NCBI GenBank assembly: GCA_959347315.1
Contig: OY365822.1
Span: 9,576,149-9,640,148 of the forward strand
Direction: 5' to 3'
Source of the DNA: Bimastos eiseni
Lineage: Eukaryota; Annelida; Clitellata; Crassiclitellata; Lumbricidae
DNA length: 64,000 bases
Under the pieces are notes generated by a model. That model was not told the origin of the DNA, did no database searches, and saw only the letters and a program-made list of their open reading frames with translations. Shown in pieces: positions 54,901-63,835 of the stretch. Both the position numbers and the translations under genes were made by a program. The first letter of the stretch is position 1, and each line of letters begins with the position of its first letter.

Positions 54901-57900
54901 TCCTACCTCTTCTGTACGGCCAACGCTGTCTCTCTGAGTTTCTTCCAGTGCTAATATCTTGTTGTTCAGTTCGCAGATTAAGTCCTCCCTCACTTTGTTT
55001 AGCTCCTTTAATTCATTCATCTCTTGCGCATGTTTGATATTTTCTTCTCTCCGCATCTCTTCCAACTTAGCCACCTTCTCTTTAGGTTCATTGGCTTCGC
55101 TTTCCGTTGCTTTGTTTAGCTCTATTAATTCAGTTACCTCTTGTAAATGAATGATATTTTCATCTTTCTGCATCTCTTCCACCCTAGTAACCTTCTCTTT
55201 GGGTTCATCGGCTTCGCTTTCCGTTGATTTGTTTAGCTCGATTAATTCAGTTACCTCTTGTAAGTGAATAATATTTTCATCTTTCTGCATCTCTTCCACC
55301 CTAGTAACCTTCTCTTTAGGTTCACCGGTTTCTCCTCTTTTTGCTTTGTTTAGCTCCTTCACATCATCTGCTTCTCCTAACCTCTTCATCCCTTCCTCTG
55401 TTCCTTCCGTCCCATTGCTACCGCTCACTCCTTTCTGCTCGACCTCCTGCATCTGAACCCTTTCTCGCAACGATGCAATTTCATTCCGAAGTTTTTCCAT
55501 TTCGTCTTCCGCTGCCCTTCTCTCTGCGGACGCCTCCGCCGGAGACAGGCTCTCCGAGTCGAACTTCACTTCCTTTGCCAGTTCAAGGACGGCAGCCCGC
55601 TGTTTCTCGAGGTCGACCACGCGCAGTCGGAGAGCGCGGTTCTCCACCGACAACTTCTCCAGCTCTTCCTCAAGCGACTTCCTAGCGAGATCTGTGCCGA
55701 TGTCCACCTCATCCTCCCCAGACTTCTTCTCCAGCTCTCGCATCAGTTCCCGCAGCTGGTCGCTGCCCTCTCCCGCATGCTTGAACAGCGCTTCTCTTTC
55801 CGACTGGAAATGGGAGAGCGCCTGACGGTGGCGTACTTTGAACGATTCGAGCTCTGCCTTAAGGAAATTGATCTCCTCCGCCTGCTGCTTTTCTGTTGTC
55901 TCTTCTTCGCCAGAAGCCAGCTGCACCACCTGGAGACTCCGAATCGTTGCCGTCAGCTCCTCGACAATCTGGTCTCGCTCTACATAATGAAGTGAAACAT
56001 TCATTCATTCATTCATTGGGATCATGGAGTAATGGATGATACACTGGGGCGCAGAGCTGAGGATCCAAGTTCGATACCCGTTTCCCTCGTAAGCTTGACT
56101 AGTACTTCTTTCACTTGGCAGCGGCGTTGGTTAAATAAGATGTATAGTGTTATTCGCGACATGCGTGGCTGCCGACAGTCAAATTCGACTCCCATGATAA
56201 CTTGTTATCATTCATTCATACCAAGTGTGTAATCATACTGGGGTTTGTCAGTTTGAAAATAAAAAAATCTTTATTTTTATTATAGGGACTTGTACAGTAC
56301 CCACTCAAGAAATATACCTAGCCAAGCCACAACCACTAACAAGAGGTTTGAGGGATTTATAAAAGCCAGTTTAATTGGTAAGGGGCAGTACACGCAGATC
56401 TGATAGGAAGGCATTCCATATGAAGTGGATTACGACCGAGAAATCCCCACATTGCCTGGTTCTGTATCGATAGTCCAAAGGTTCGATAATCCCAAAAAAA
56501 TGTTCTAGTCCGAGTTTTCTTCAGATTATCGAACCTTCGGACTATCGAACCTTCGGACTATTGAACCTTCGGACTATTGAACCTTCGGACTATAGAACCC
56601 TAGGCGCTCTCGAACTTACACTAATCTTCGGACAATCGAACCTTCAGATTATCGAGCGGACACCCATTGCCCAGTGGTGAAGAGCATCCAAACAACAAGA
56701 ATTTTGGTCATACAACACTTCACCAGATTATATTGTGACAGTGGTGCCCTGCTGCCAACAATCTTAAAGTGGTGGCTACAGTCAACGACACTATTGACCC
56801 TGTGCTAATTCATTTAAGTGAAACATTACACTGCCAATTAACGATAACTAATAGCAGCGTATTCTTGGTTAAGTTAACAATTACATTGCTGATAGATGGC
56901 CTCATTTTGGCTTGCTTACTTACTTACTCCTCGCTTAGCTCATCCATCGCATTTGACTGGTAGTCGATACGCTGTATCAATCCTTTCAGTCGCTCCTTAT
57001 TGTTTTATATAGCATACATTGGTGAGTGGTGATGTTATTCAGCATGTAACTTACACTCGAGCAGAGGAATGGTCACCATAATGTTGCGGGGAAAAGTTAC
57101 ACCCATATGTATCACCACAGCATTTTAACTTCTTATCCTGGTGCAATTTGCAACTTGTTGCCAAGCCACGCAATCAGGACAGAAAAGGATAAAAGAACAT
57201 AGTCTGGAGAAGTACAGAGCAAGCAGTCAATGACCAAAACCTGAACTGACCAAATCAAAACATAAATGTTAAAACGAGAATGATTTAAACAGTCATCATA
57301 ATCCAGAATGGATGTCAGCCAAATTTAAAAAAAAGGCTGACTGTCGTAACGAGTGGATATGTAGATACCTCTGTTCTTGTCTCTTTCCAGATTCATGAGT
57401 TTGATCTCGTAGAGATTGTCACGATCTAAGAGACTCTGCTGACAATTATCTCTCATCTTTTCAATCACAAACTTCACCTTCAGAATGATAGACAAGGAAT
57501 CAGTAAATACACACGTACATCAATAAATGTGCAAGTAAGCAAACGAAACAACTAATCAACAATTCTTATCAAATAAGATTTTAAGTCAGCAAAAAGTGAT
57601 AAATTTATGATCATCTTGTGAACGTTAATTCCACAAACTACAACTATTAAAAAACATAATCACACTAAATACTATCCAAAATAACAGACTGATTAATGCA
57701 AATAATCAATGGTAACCAGAAATTTGCATAGCACATAATTAGCATTGGAATGACGAGCTGCACTGGTTTCCCACTATATTGTTTATTTTCTTATTTATTT
57801 ATTTATTCTGCTGTAATCATTAAAGTCTTCCAAGATACTAATCCAAGACACTCTAACATGGATGTCTGCTTTCAATAACAATGCTACAAATAATTAAAAA

Positions 57901-60900
57901 GTAAGTAAGTTAATATATTCTATATTTAACCAACTGTATATCTGCATTTTGGGGTACAATACATTAAAAAGCCCAGCGTTCTAACAATAAAGGAGTTCTT
58001 CCTAGATTGCTTCGCTAATATTATTTTCGCCAATATTTGCTAACCTCGCAGCAGTACAGTGTAACTTCAATATTATCAAACGTCAGCATTTTGAACTCCA
58101 AGCCATACTGAAAAACAAGAACCAACCAAGCAACTAAAAAAATAAAGAAACTCCTTTTTAGAAATCAAAATCAAGTTTTCCCCAAACCTTTTCCTGTCGT
58201 TCATCAAACTGCTTCTTCACATTCTCCTGGAAAAGCTTCATACTCTGTTCCTCCTTTTCCAGCTTTCCCTTCAGCTCCTTAACCTCTGCCTCATATCTCT
58301 GCAGTGTCTCCGCCATCTCAGCCGCGAATTCCACTCGCAGTTGCTCCACGCGTTCCGTCACATCAGATGCCTCCTTCCCGGCTTCCTTCTCCACTAAACG
58401 GTTCTTAAGGGCTGTGATCCGAGACTTGGCGTCACCCTGCAGCTGCCAGAACTTCTTCTCAATCTCCTCAAAGTCGGCGGACTTCGCAGAGAGGGCGGAC
58501 TCAAGGCCGCGAACCTTCGTTTCGAGGTCGACGATCATGAGACCTTGGTTCTTCACGAGCTCCCTATTGTCCTTGAGTAGCTCGTCCTTGTCCGCCATGA
58601 GCAGCTCGACCTGGCGCGAGCGCATCCTCATCTCCTCCGTCTCCACCAGAATCTGCTTTCCGAAGTCCTTGACCTTCGACTCGAACCACGAGATCCTTTG
58701 ATCCTTCTCTGCCAGGGAGGTTTCCAGTTCCGATATTCTCTGGAGTAGTTCCTCATCCCCAACCGGAAGCGCATCGAAGGCCACTAGCTGATCGTCACCC
58801 GGATGTGGATCTGATTCCACGTTTGATGCCTCCGCAACATCCATAACGTCTAAATGGCCAAGTCTGTCTTCAGGAGAAACCATCTCTGAAGAACACTGCA
58901 TGTGTTCGTCGATGGACTGAGGTAAAATCGTGGACACATGGCCCACGTGGGTCTGGTTGCCGTCATCAACATGAAAATCACCTGGAGGTGGAGAAATCAA
59001 ATCTGCACAGCTCCCTCCCATCTCTTCGATCCGACGGTAGGCATTTTCCAGGTCGTGACACCTCTGATCGAGTTCCTGCTCCAGGCTCTCAACAATCCTG
59101 TTCGATCGCTCTTTCGTCTCGATCAATTCCCCGAGGATCGTTGCCATCTCCGACTGGCTCTCGGTGAGCAGCTCGGAAAAGCCGCTCATCGCCGTAATGT
59201 TCTCCGTGCTCGCCAGCGATAGCTGAGCCTCGCAACGCTCGTCCGTCGCTCGCAGCTGTTCCTTGAGTGCCCTCTCCGAACGAGAGAGCTGTTCAATCTT
59301 CGATCGAAGCGACGCCATCTCGTTGTTGTGCGCAGCAAGGTTCCTCTCGTTCTCCTTCTTTGATCGCTCCAGCTCAACATTCAGGTGGTTCTCTCTTTCG
59401 ATCAGATCGTTGATCCTCTGCTCGAGCGATCGGATCGTATCAGCAGATGATGCCAGCTGATGTGAGTAGTGCTGCCTCCTCAGAAGTGCCTCGGTCGCCA
59501 GCTTGTGCACTTCTGCCCGCAACTGATCTGCCCCGAGCTCCTCTAGATTTATACTCGCATTAGCATTCTCTGAAGACTGGTTTGTTCCGGTTTCATCCGC
59601 GTTTCCATTCACCAATCCTTCAGCTCCCTCCGCTTCGGAACTCTTTTCCAAAGCGTTACCCGCCGTAAGCGTGTACGCGTTCTGCGCTGTCACCTGACAG
59701 AAGCGCTTCATCTCATCGCGCATTGATTCGATCGTCTCCTCGGACTTCGATCGAAGCGAGGCGAGTTCTACGTAGAGTCGTTTGTTCTCCTCGCTCAGCT
59801 CATCCATCGCATTGGACTGGTAGTCGATACGCTGTATCAATCCTTTCAGTCGCTCCTGGAAGGCGTCGCGATCTGCCTTCGCCCTGCTGTCGCTTTCTCC
59901 AATCTCCTTCGAGAGCCGTCCGCTCCGTTCTTTCTCGACCGTCATCATGCTCTCCAGCTCGGCGACCCGCCGTTCCAGTTCTGCTCGGCGCTCGCTCGAC
60001 TCCTTTGCCTCGTTCTGTAGCTGAGAGATCGTGACCCGGGAGTCTCTGAGCGCCGTCTCACTACGGTTTTTAACATCCGAGATCATCGTCTCGTAACTCG
60101 CATCTTCCTCTGCCTGGCTCTCGGCCAATCTGTTTTCATAGTTTGCGCTCAGCTCGCTCATTTTAAGCGCATACTCCGCTCGCAGTTCCTCGAGTTTCTG
60201 ATTCAAGGTCGATTCGCTCTCGTTCCTTGCCGATTCAAGTTCAAGGCTGTGTGCCAGTTGGATCTCTTGAAGCTTGTGATCGCTGGAAACTTTGACATCT
60301 TGCAGTTCATCCTCGAGAGATTTAATTCGAGAGGATGTCTCGAGACGTAGGTTCTCCAGTTTGATCTCCAGCGCTTTCTTCTCCTAAAAATCACAGAAAT
60401 ACAAGAAGTCCATTGTTCAGACATAAAGATTGGAGAGCAAATAAGCGGATGCTACTGGACTATAATAAAAGAAGTCATTTAAGTTAACCCAGTTATTGAT
60501 ACAAAGAGTTAACAACTTGACTTTCTTGGGCTCTGCATACAGGGGTTGCTCATCAGCTTACTCCCTCGTCGTCTGATCTTCCCACTGACTGTGAGTATAT
60601 TCGTCATAGCCGAATGGGTTATTGAGTGACTCAAATTTGCCCCTTTAATACGTCATCTGTGTTAATGAATGTCAATAGCAACATGCTGTGGTCAATTTGT
60701 TCAAAAAGAAAGTCATTTTTATTTGGCCATAGCCTGGCTGAGAGCGCCTCTGAGTAGGTTTATATATAAATTTTCGAAATGAATGAAAAAAACACAATGT
60801 CAACAATTTTTACTACTAAATAAATTAGGAAATTAATGTTGCATGTCCCACTCCCACTATGCCCATACTCCTCAGTCCTACTTTGTCAGATACGTTGGCT

Positions 60901-62772
60901 TCCTGTTGAATTCAGAATAAAATTCCAATTTACTTGTTTCACTACAAGCACAGGTCGTTTAGCTGAGCCATGATGCAGAACAGTTATGTGCTCTCAAGAA
61001 TTCCATGCCTCTGCTCCTAAGGAATGGAATTGACAACCACTCTCTCTCTGTAGCTCAAATTCACTTCCTTCCTTCAAAAATTGACACAATATTCAATATT
61101 TCTCATTAGTTTTCAAGGATTTGGAAATCTAAGAGCATCTTCTCCAGGCGACTGACTATCCACGCCCCAGATTAACATTTCGACTTGACCCTACATGTGC
61201 TACATATTTGATAAATAATAAAAATAGTAATGCACAAGAGTGCTTTAGCAATAAATACTATTTAAGCACTACAGATGATCAGATTGAGAAGAAAAAGATC
61301 CATTTAAACTAAGCAACAAAACAAGAAGCAGAAACTGTTGGGATTGAAATTAACTAAGGAGAACCTGAGCCAGTTGAGAGTGTTCCTCGCGAAGGTTGTT
61401 TTCGGCAACTTCGAACTGCTTTGCAATGGCTATTCGCTGCAGATACTGTTCCTCAATGGCCAGAGCCATCTCCTCCTGCTCCTCGGTGAGAATCTCCTCA
61501 AACTCCTTCCTCTTCGTCTGTTCCTGAGAAGCAGAGAAAAACAAATATCAATGAGATAATGAAAGAACAGACACAGCATTACACTGTAAAGTCATGTAGA
61601 CCGTAAACGGCTACATATTAACCCACTATGCAAGGTCATGTAAACAGTAAACGGCTACATATTAACCCACTATGCAAGGTCATGTAAACAGTAAATGGCT
61701 ACATATTAACCCACTATGCAAGGTCATGTAAACAGTAAATGGCTACATATTAACTCACTACGCCAGGTCATGTAAACAGTAAACGGCTACATATTAACTC
61801 ACTATGCAAGGTCATGTAAACAGTAAACGGCTACATATTAACCCACTATGCAATGTCATGTAAACAGTAAACGGCTACATATTAACCCACTATGTAAGGT
61901 CATGTAAACAGTAAACGGTTACATATTAACCGACAATGCAAGGTCGTGTAGAGTCACATATGGCTTCTGAAAGGTTCACCCTACTAATGCCTAAATACAA
62001 AGGCAAAACTAATGACAGGCTTCTCTCCATCAGCCTCTCTCACTTTAAAGGCATTTCTTTTCCCCTGAGGTTTCCGGGCTAAGAAAATGTCTTACCAGTA
62101 ATTCTGCGAGAGGCACTATATAAATCTAGAGATACGATACGAAACAATACATATGTAAGGTGTGGTAAGGCAAAAGGATGGGCTCAAGATACCTTCTGGG
62201 ACAATTTCTTTTCCCATTCTTTGTCGCGTTCTTCCAGCGCCAACTCCTTGGTCTTCTCCAGTTCTCGGATTTTGTCCTGCATCTGTTGCTAGATTTTACA
62301 AATCACAACTCAGGTTGCAACTGTCACCATAATAAAACATTGCCAGGGCCACTGTAGCTCAAAGTATAAAAGATAAAAAAATGGTCCGGTGGGTGTGTAT
62401 TGTCTCTCGTCTCACCTGTTGTACCTGTAATTGCTTGATATCTTGCCCCATCACTAAAAGCCTGTAGTATGCTCACAGTCAATTTCACCTGTTGTACCAG
62501 GTACTTATCTCGGTTCACTTTCTTCCAGCAGATGTGCTTTGGTTCATCATAGTTTCTTGTCAATTCCGCATGCACTTAGGGTGCATTACTTCCCCCATTG
62601 ATAGCATTCCTTTCATTTAACGTCTCATCTGTATTGCTTCTACCACACCTTTGTGAGGCTTTACAGCCAATAAAATATTTTAAAAGGTGCTGTACAAGTA
62701 GCCACTCATAAATATACACACACATGTATAATATATATACATATAAAACTCAGTGTATATATATATATATGC

Positions 62773-62811
<39 letters not shown>

Positions 62812-63166
62812 ATACATAAGTGTACATATATATAGATTTAATTTGTCAGTCATGTATTTTGATGCAAGTGAATAAGCAAGTCAATAAAATGATATTTATA
62901 GCACCTACTTAACATTTCATATAAAATATATCTATGCCAAAGTTCATCAGCACCAGCAGCACTTGTCGTAACCTCGGTTTGACTCACCTGCAGCACCCGC
63001 AGCGCCTCCACCTTGCCTCGCCGAAGCTCCTGCAACTCAGAGTCCTTTTCCCGTTCCAGAGTGCTCTCCGAATTCTCGATCTTCTGCTGCATCTCCTCCT
63101 CCAGGTGGCGCTTCTCCTCGCTCAACTTCCGAATGATCTCACGAGATTTTTCCAGCTGCTCTCCAC
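44916..63166 (-). CDS. GOLGA4: Golgin-245-like trans-Golgi tether, C-terminal ~2,035 codons (gene continues past right edge)
   Basis: Minus-strand coding exons: 63166-62988, 62288-62193, 61523-61365, 60383-58188, 57477-57369, 55979-53661, 52747-52617, 51937-51731, 50467-50367, 49463-49310, 48939-48867, 48304-48206, 47032-46985, 46361-46275 and 45065-44916 (TAA at 44916-44918). Acceptors are AG and donors GT. Phases agree at every junction except 48867/48304, where a short exon may be missed. Nearly everything is Glu/Lys/Arg/Leu-rich coiled coil; the last exons carry a GRIP domain (EPTEMEYLKNILYKYMIGLE, then TLAKVICKVVRFSEDQTRLI). In this family GRIP binds Arl1-GTP through the conserved Tyr, anchoring the rod on trans-Golgi membranes so it can capture vesicles. 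GRIP sequence, huge central exons and total length all point to golgin-245 rather than golgin-97 or GCC88. The N-terminus is off the window. Confidence 0.9.
45066..46274. other. GOLGA4: GOLGA4 last intron
   Basis: Intron between the last two coding exons, with a TA microsatellite at 45960-45994 and a short GACA/CAGA-rich tract at 46140-46215. No other feature seen. Confidence 0.6.
46275..48304 (-). CDS. GOLGA4: GOLGA4 GRIP-domain exons
   Basis: Three exons encode the Golgi-targeting domain. 48304-48206 gives LESKSGFLYGSHGDSLASSS and ends EPTEME. 47032-46985 begins with the codon for the conserved Tyr (YLKNILYKYMIGLETK). 46361-46275 gives TLAKVICKVVRFSEDQTRLI and MEKEESKSS. All three are phase 0, so each is a whole number of codons. 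The invariant Tyr that contacts Arl1 in this family is the first codon of the 48-bp middle exon; skipping that exon would remove Golgi binding without shifting the frame. Confidence 0.9.
46396..46466 (+). mobile_element. L2-type LINE or SINE tail
   Basis: Reads CTCTACATCAAGTTTGG and then TTGATTGATTGATGAATTGA. It is only the tail of an element, 35 bases upstream (on the gene strand) of the acceptor of the last GRIP exon. Confidence 0.55.
46500..46695 (-). mobile_element. L2/CR1-like LINE C-terminal fragment
   Basis: The minus-strand frame reads RAFSVVGPTTWHDFLSDLHA, the conserved near-terminal segment of L2/CR1 reverse transcriptases. It lies in the GOLGA4 intron between two GRIP exons. Confidence 0.6.
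47640..47735 (+). repeat. Short interstitial telomere-like tract
   Basis: Degenerate GGTTAG/GGGTTA words, best as GGGTTAGGGTTATGGTTAG near 47696-47715 and GTAGGGTTAGG near 47717-47728. Too short and too degenerate to be a former chromosome end with certainty. Confidence 0.5.
48545..48765. repeat. Degenerate tandem repeat in GOLGA4 intron
   Basis: Units built on CAATAAAACAATGGC (48564, 48745), related ACAATGGCTTTC/ACAATGAATTTT forms (48692, 48633), and TGAGGTACTTAA-like middles. The spacing is irregular (about 55-90 bp). Confidence 0.6.
49185..49275 (-). repeat. SINE family A, 3' fragment
   Basis: Ends TTGTAATCATACTCTGGTTT and GTCAGTTTGAAATT on the minus strand. It lies just downstream (on the gene strand) of the GOLGA4 exon at 49463-49310. 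Confidence 0.65.
49621..50062 (+). repeat. tRNA-derived SINE with L2-type tail (family B)
   Basis: The head carries Pol III-like boxes: GTGGTGTAGCGGT (A-box region) and GGTTCGAACCC (B box, 49671-49681). The body has GTCACTGCGTAGTGACCTTG, resembling the CORE motif of MIR-type SINEs. The 3' end, GGGCACTGTATTAAGTCC and ATTGATTAATTGATT, is close to the tail of the L2 LINE at 44.4 kb. A 27-bp stretch before the tail (CAGAGCCACTGTGTT...) is duplicated in tandem. Confidence 0.78.
50580..50788. repeat. Direct repeat of 21 bp enclosing 156 bp, with a hairpin
   Basis: CAAAAGACTAATCTCAATCTG occurs at 50580-50600 and 50757-50777 (homology weakly extends to about 32 bp). Just before the second copy, CTTAAGGGACT and AGTCCCTTAAG form a hairpin (about 50729-50755). 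This could be a small insertion with its target duplication, or a local slippage duplication. Confidence 0.6.
50935..51300 (-). repeat. GAA-rich microsatellite next to a tRNA-like SINE remnant
   Basis: 50935-51030 is a GAAGAAAAAGAT-type array. From about 51290 leftwards on the minus strand there is a tRNA-like head with ACTGGACTGTCAACCGAGAG and B box GGGGTTCAAATCCC, followed by a body ending near GCCTCTCTGGATATCTTAAG (51035-51060). Read on the plus strand the two together make a 123-aa frame, which I do not regard as a gene. Confidence 0.55.
51370..51590 (+). mobile_element. L2/CR1-like LINE 3' fragment
   Basis: Contains the coding end (GCCTTCTCGGTTGTGGGCCC, the FSVVGP segment) and the tail GGGAGCGCCTCTGAGTAG, GGTGCTATATCAAGTTTC, ATTAATTGATTGATC. 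Lies in a GOLGA4 intron. Confidence 0.7.
52081..52443. mobile_element. hAT-like miniature element inside an L2 tail, perfect 8-bp target duplication
   Basis: A 363-bp element with ends TAGGGATGAACTGA and TCAGTTTCATCCCTA-like (actual right end TCAGTTCATCCCTA), paired perfectly. It is flanked by identical TTGCCTAC (52073-52080 and 52444-52451). Removing it restores a continuous minus-strand L2 tail (GGAACGCTTCTGAGTAGGCA, then ATCTTGAAGGGTGCTATGTA), so it inserted into an older LINE fragment. Non-coding. Confidence 0.88.
53130..53265 (+). mobile_element. L2-type LINE tail
   Basis: Coding end with frame decay followed by GAGTGGCGCTATATAAATGA. In a GOLGA4 intron, 400 bases from the large exon. 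Confidence 0.5.
53661..55979 (-). CDS. GOLGA4: GOLGA4 large exon with 39-residue repeats
   Basis: A 2,319-bp exon, phase 1 at both ends, acceptor ATGTAG before AGCGAGACC and donor GGTAAGT. Coiled coil almost throughout. Between 55317 and about 54733 there are five successive units of about 39 residues (117 bp): units 1 and 2 (55317-55201, 55200-55084) are nearly identical (KEKVTRVEEMQKDENIIHLQ then EVTELIELNK), unit 3 (55083-54967) is close, and units 4 and 5 are decayed. The rod has thus grown by tandem copying. A short non-helical region rich in Ser/Gly (SEVGSNGLNWNTTSESKVDS) lies near 54000-54120. Confidence 0.92.
56018..56265 (+). repeat. tRNA-derived SINE, family A, full length, plus strand
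   Basis: The only plus-strand full copy: GATGATACACTGGGGCGCAG, B-box-like AAGTTCGATACCC, AGCGGCGTTGGTTAAATAAG, GTGGCTGCCGACAG, ATAACTTGTTATCATTCATT and the end GGGGTTTGTCAGTTTGAAAA. It lies directly upstream (on the gene strand) of the acceptor of the large GOLGA4 exon. It is the best reference copy for the family. Confidence 0.75.
56470..56665. repeat. Minisatellite of about 16 bp with an inverted partner
   Basis: Units close to TCGAACCTTCGGACTA repeat about five times at 56528-56600, with outlying variants at 56632-56655. An inverted unit ATAGTCCAAAGGTTCGATAA lies at 56470-56489, so the array can form a hairpin. Confidence 0.85.
56927..56998 (-). pseudogene. 72-bp fragment copy of a GOLGA4 exon inside a GOLGA4 intron
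   Basis: The sequence from CTCCTCGCTTAGCTCATCCA to TTTCAGTCGCTCCT matches 59787-59858 of the exon 60383-58188 with two mismatches over 72 bases and in the same orientation. It has no splice sites of its own and lies in the intron between exons 57477-57369 and 55979-53661. It encodes the same SNAMDELSEE region in principle but is judged non-functional. Confidence 0.85.
58188..60383 (-). CDS. GOLGA4: GOLGA4 large coiled-coil exon
   Basis: A 2,196-bp exon, 732 codons, phase 0 at both ends. The acceptor is TTTTTAG before GAGAAGAAAGCG and the donor AAAAG before GTTTGG. Unbroken heptad-rich rod (KLEELRAEYALKMSELSANY and onward) with one acidic, Pro-containing interruption about two thirds of the way in (SPPPGDFHVDDGNQTHVGHV through HPGDDQLVAFDALP), probably a flexible hinge. 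Golgin-245 rods are known to bend at such breaks. Confidence 0.93.
60720..61150 (+). mobile_element. Two L2/CR1-like LINE fragments
   Basis: 60720-60795 is a tail (CTGGCTGAGAGCGCCTCTGA, TATATAAATTTTCGAAATGA). 60870-61150 is a decayed C-terminal coding part (RWLPVEFRIKFQF, then FHASAPKEWN). Both are in the plus orientation within a GOLGA4 intron. Confidence 0.6.
61580..61945. repeat. Minisatellite with 44-bp unit
   Basis: Eight units, anchored on CTACATATTAAC at 61611, 61655, 61699, 61743, 61787, 61831, 61875 and 61919 (the last with a C-to-T change). Spacing is exactly 44 bp and divergence very low, so the array is young. In the GOLGA4 intron between exons 62288-62193 and 61523-61365. Confidence 0.96.
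62700..62840. repeat. TA-rich microsatellite
   Basis: ATATAT tracts with short breaks in a GOLGA4 intron. Confidence 0.85.
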
Positions 63167-63607
63167 CTATCAGGCAAATCGGTAACGAACTCTGTTCAAG
63201 CCACAGTTTTCAACTCCTCAGAACTCGACCAATTTCTGACCACATAATAAATGAGAAAGTGAGGGTTGGTTATTGATAAATTATAAAGCTTGGCCATCAT
63301 GTGAGGATTTTTGGAAAACTAGTGCTCGAATAGCAGTCAATTATCCCACCTAATATTTCAGGTTAAAAAGTTAATATTTTTAATGCCATAGAACAACTTT
63401 TTCATTGAAACATTCAACAATTTTTAGCTTCATACCAGTTTTATTGTCAATTTTAATAAGTATGATATAAGCATTATGTTCCTATTTCTGGTAGATTTCA
63501 TTGAACAGCTGATGAGTTGGCTCAGTGCGATCTGCATAAGCTAACTAAATAAGTAATGAAAGCCAACAGGCAGTCACCTCTGGAACTGCAGAGGTAGAGC
63601 TAATATG
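63167..63607. other. GOLGA4: GOLGA4 intron, no further exon recognised
   Basis: AT-rich intron sequence upstream (gene sense) of the first visible exon. No coiled-coil coding stretch with splice sites was found from here to the window end. Confidence 0.5.
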
Positions 63608-63835
63608 TGGCACGGTGGCTGATCGGTTAGAACGGTCGGCCAGTAACACTCAGTGTGCGCTGAGTGAGCGGGTTCAACCCTCGTCCGAGGCATCAGTCAC
63701 TGTGTAGGGACCTTGAGCAAGTCCTTCGCGAACAATTGCTCTGCAGTACGACTGCAATTGCGCCGTCGAGGCGTGTGCACTTCTGAGCAAAAGATGTTGG
63801 AAGAAGAGCGATATCAAATTTCAAGAATTTTTTAA
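63608..63835 (+). repeat. tRNA-derived SINE with L2-like end (family B relative)
   Basis: GGCACGGTGGCTGATCGG (A-box region) and GGGTTCAACCC (B box, 63670-63680) are followed by GTCACTGTGTAGGGACCTTG and AGCAAGTCC, the same CORE-like segment as at 49.7 kb. It ends in GAGCGATATCAAATTTCAAG, similar to L2 tails here. It is decayed and not a functional tRNA. Confidence 0.7.

Noticed and set aside
58038..58100. Possible 63-bp exon (AG acceptor, GTTAGC donor, phase 0) on the minus strand
   Set aside because: The encoded YGLEFKMLTFDNIEVTLYCC is not coiled-coil-like, and the flanking exons join in phase without it.
60203..60424. Separate 73-codon minus-strand frame upstream of the large GOLGA4 exon
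   Set aside because: It is out of frame with the coiled coil; the true frame continues to the acceptor at 60383.
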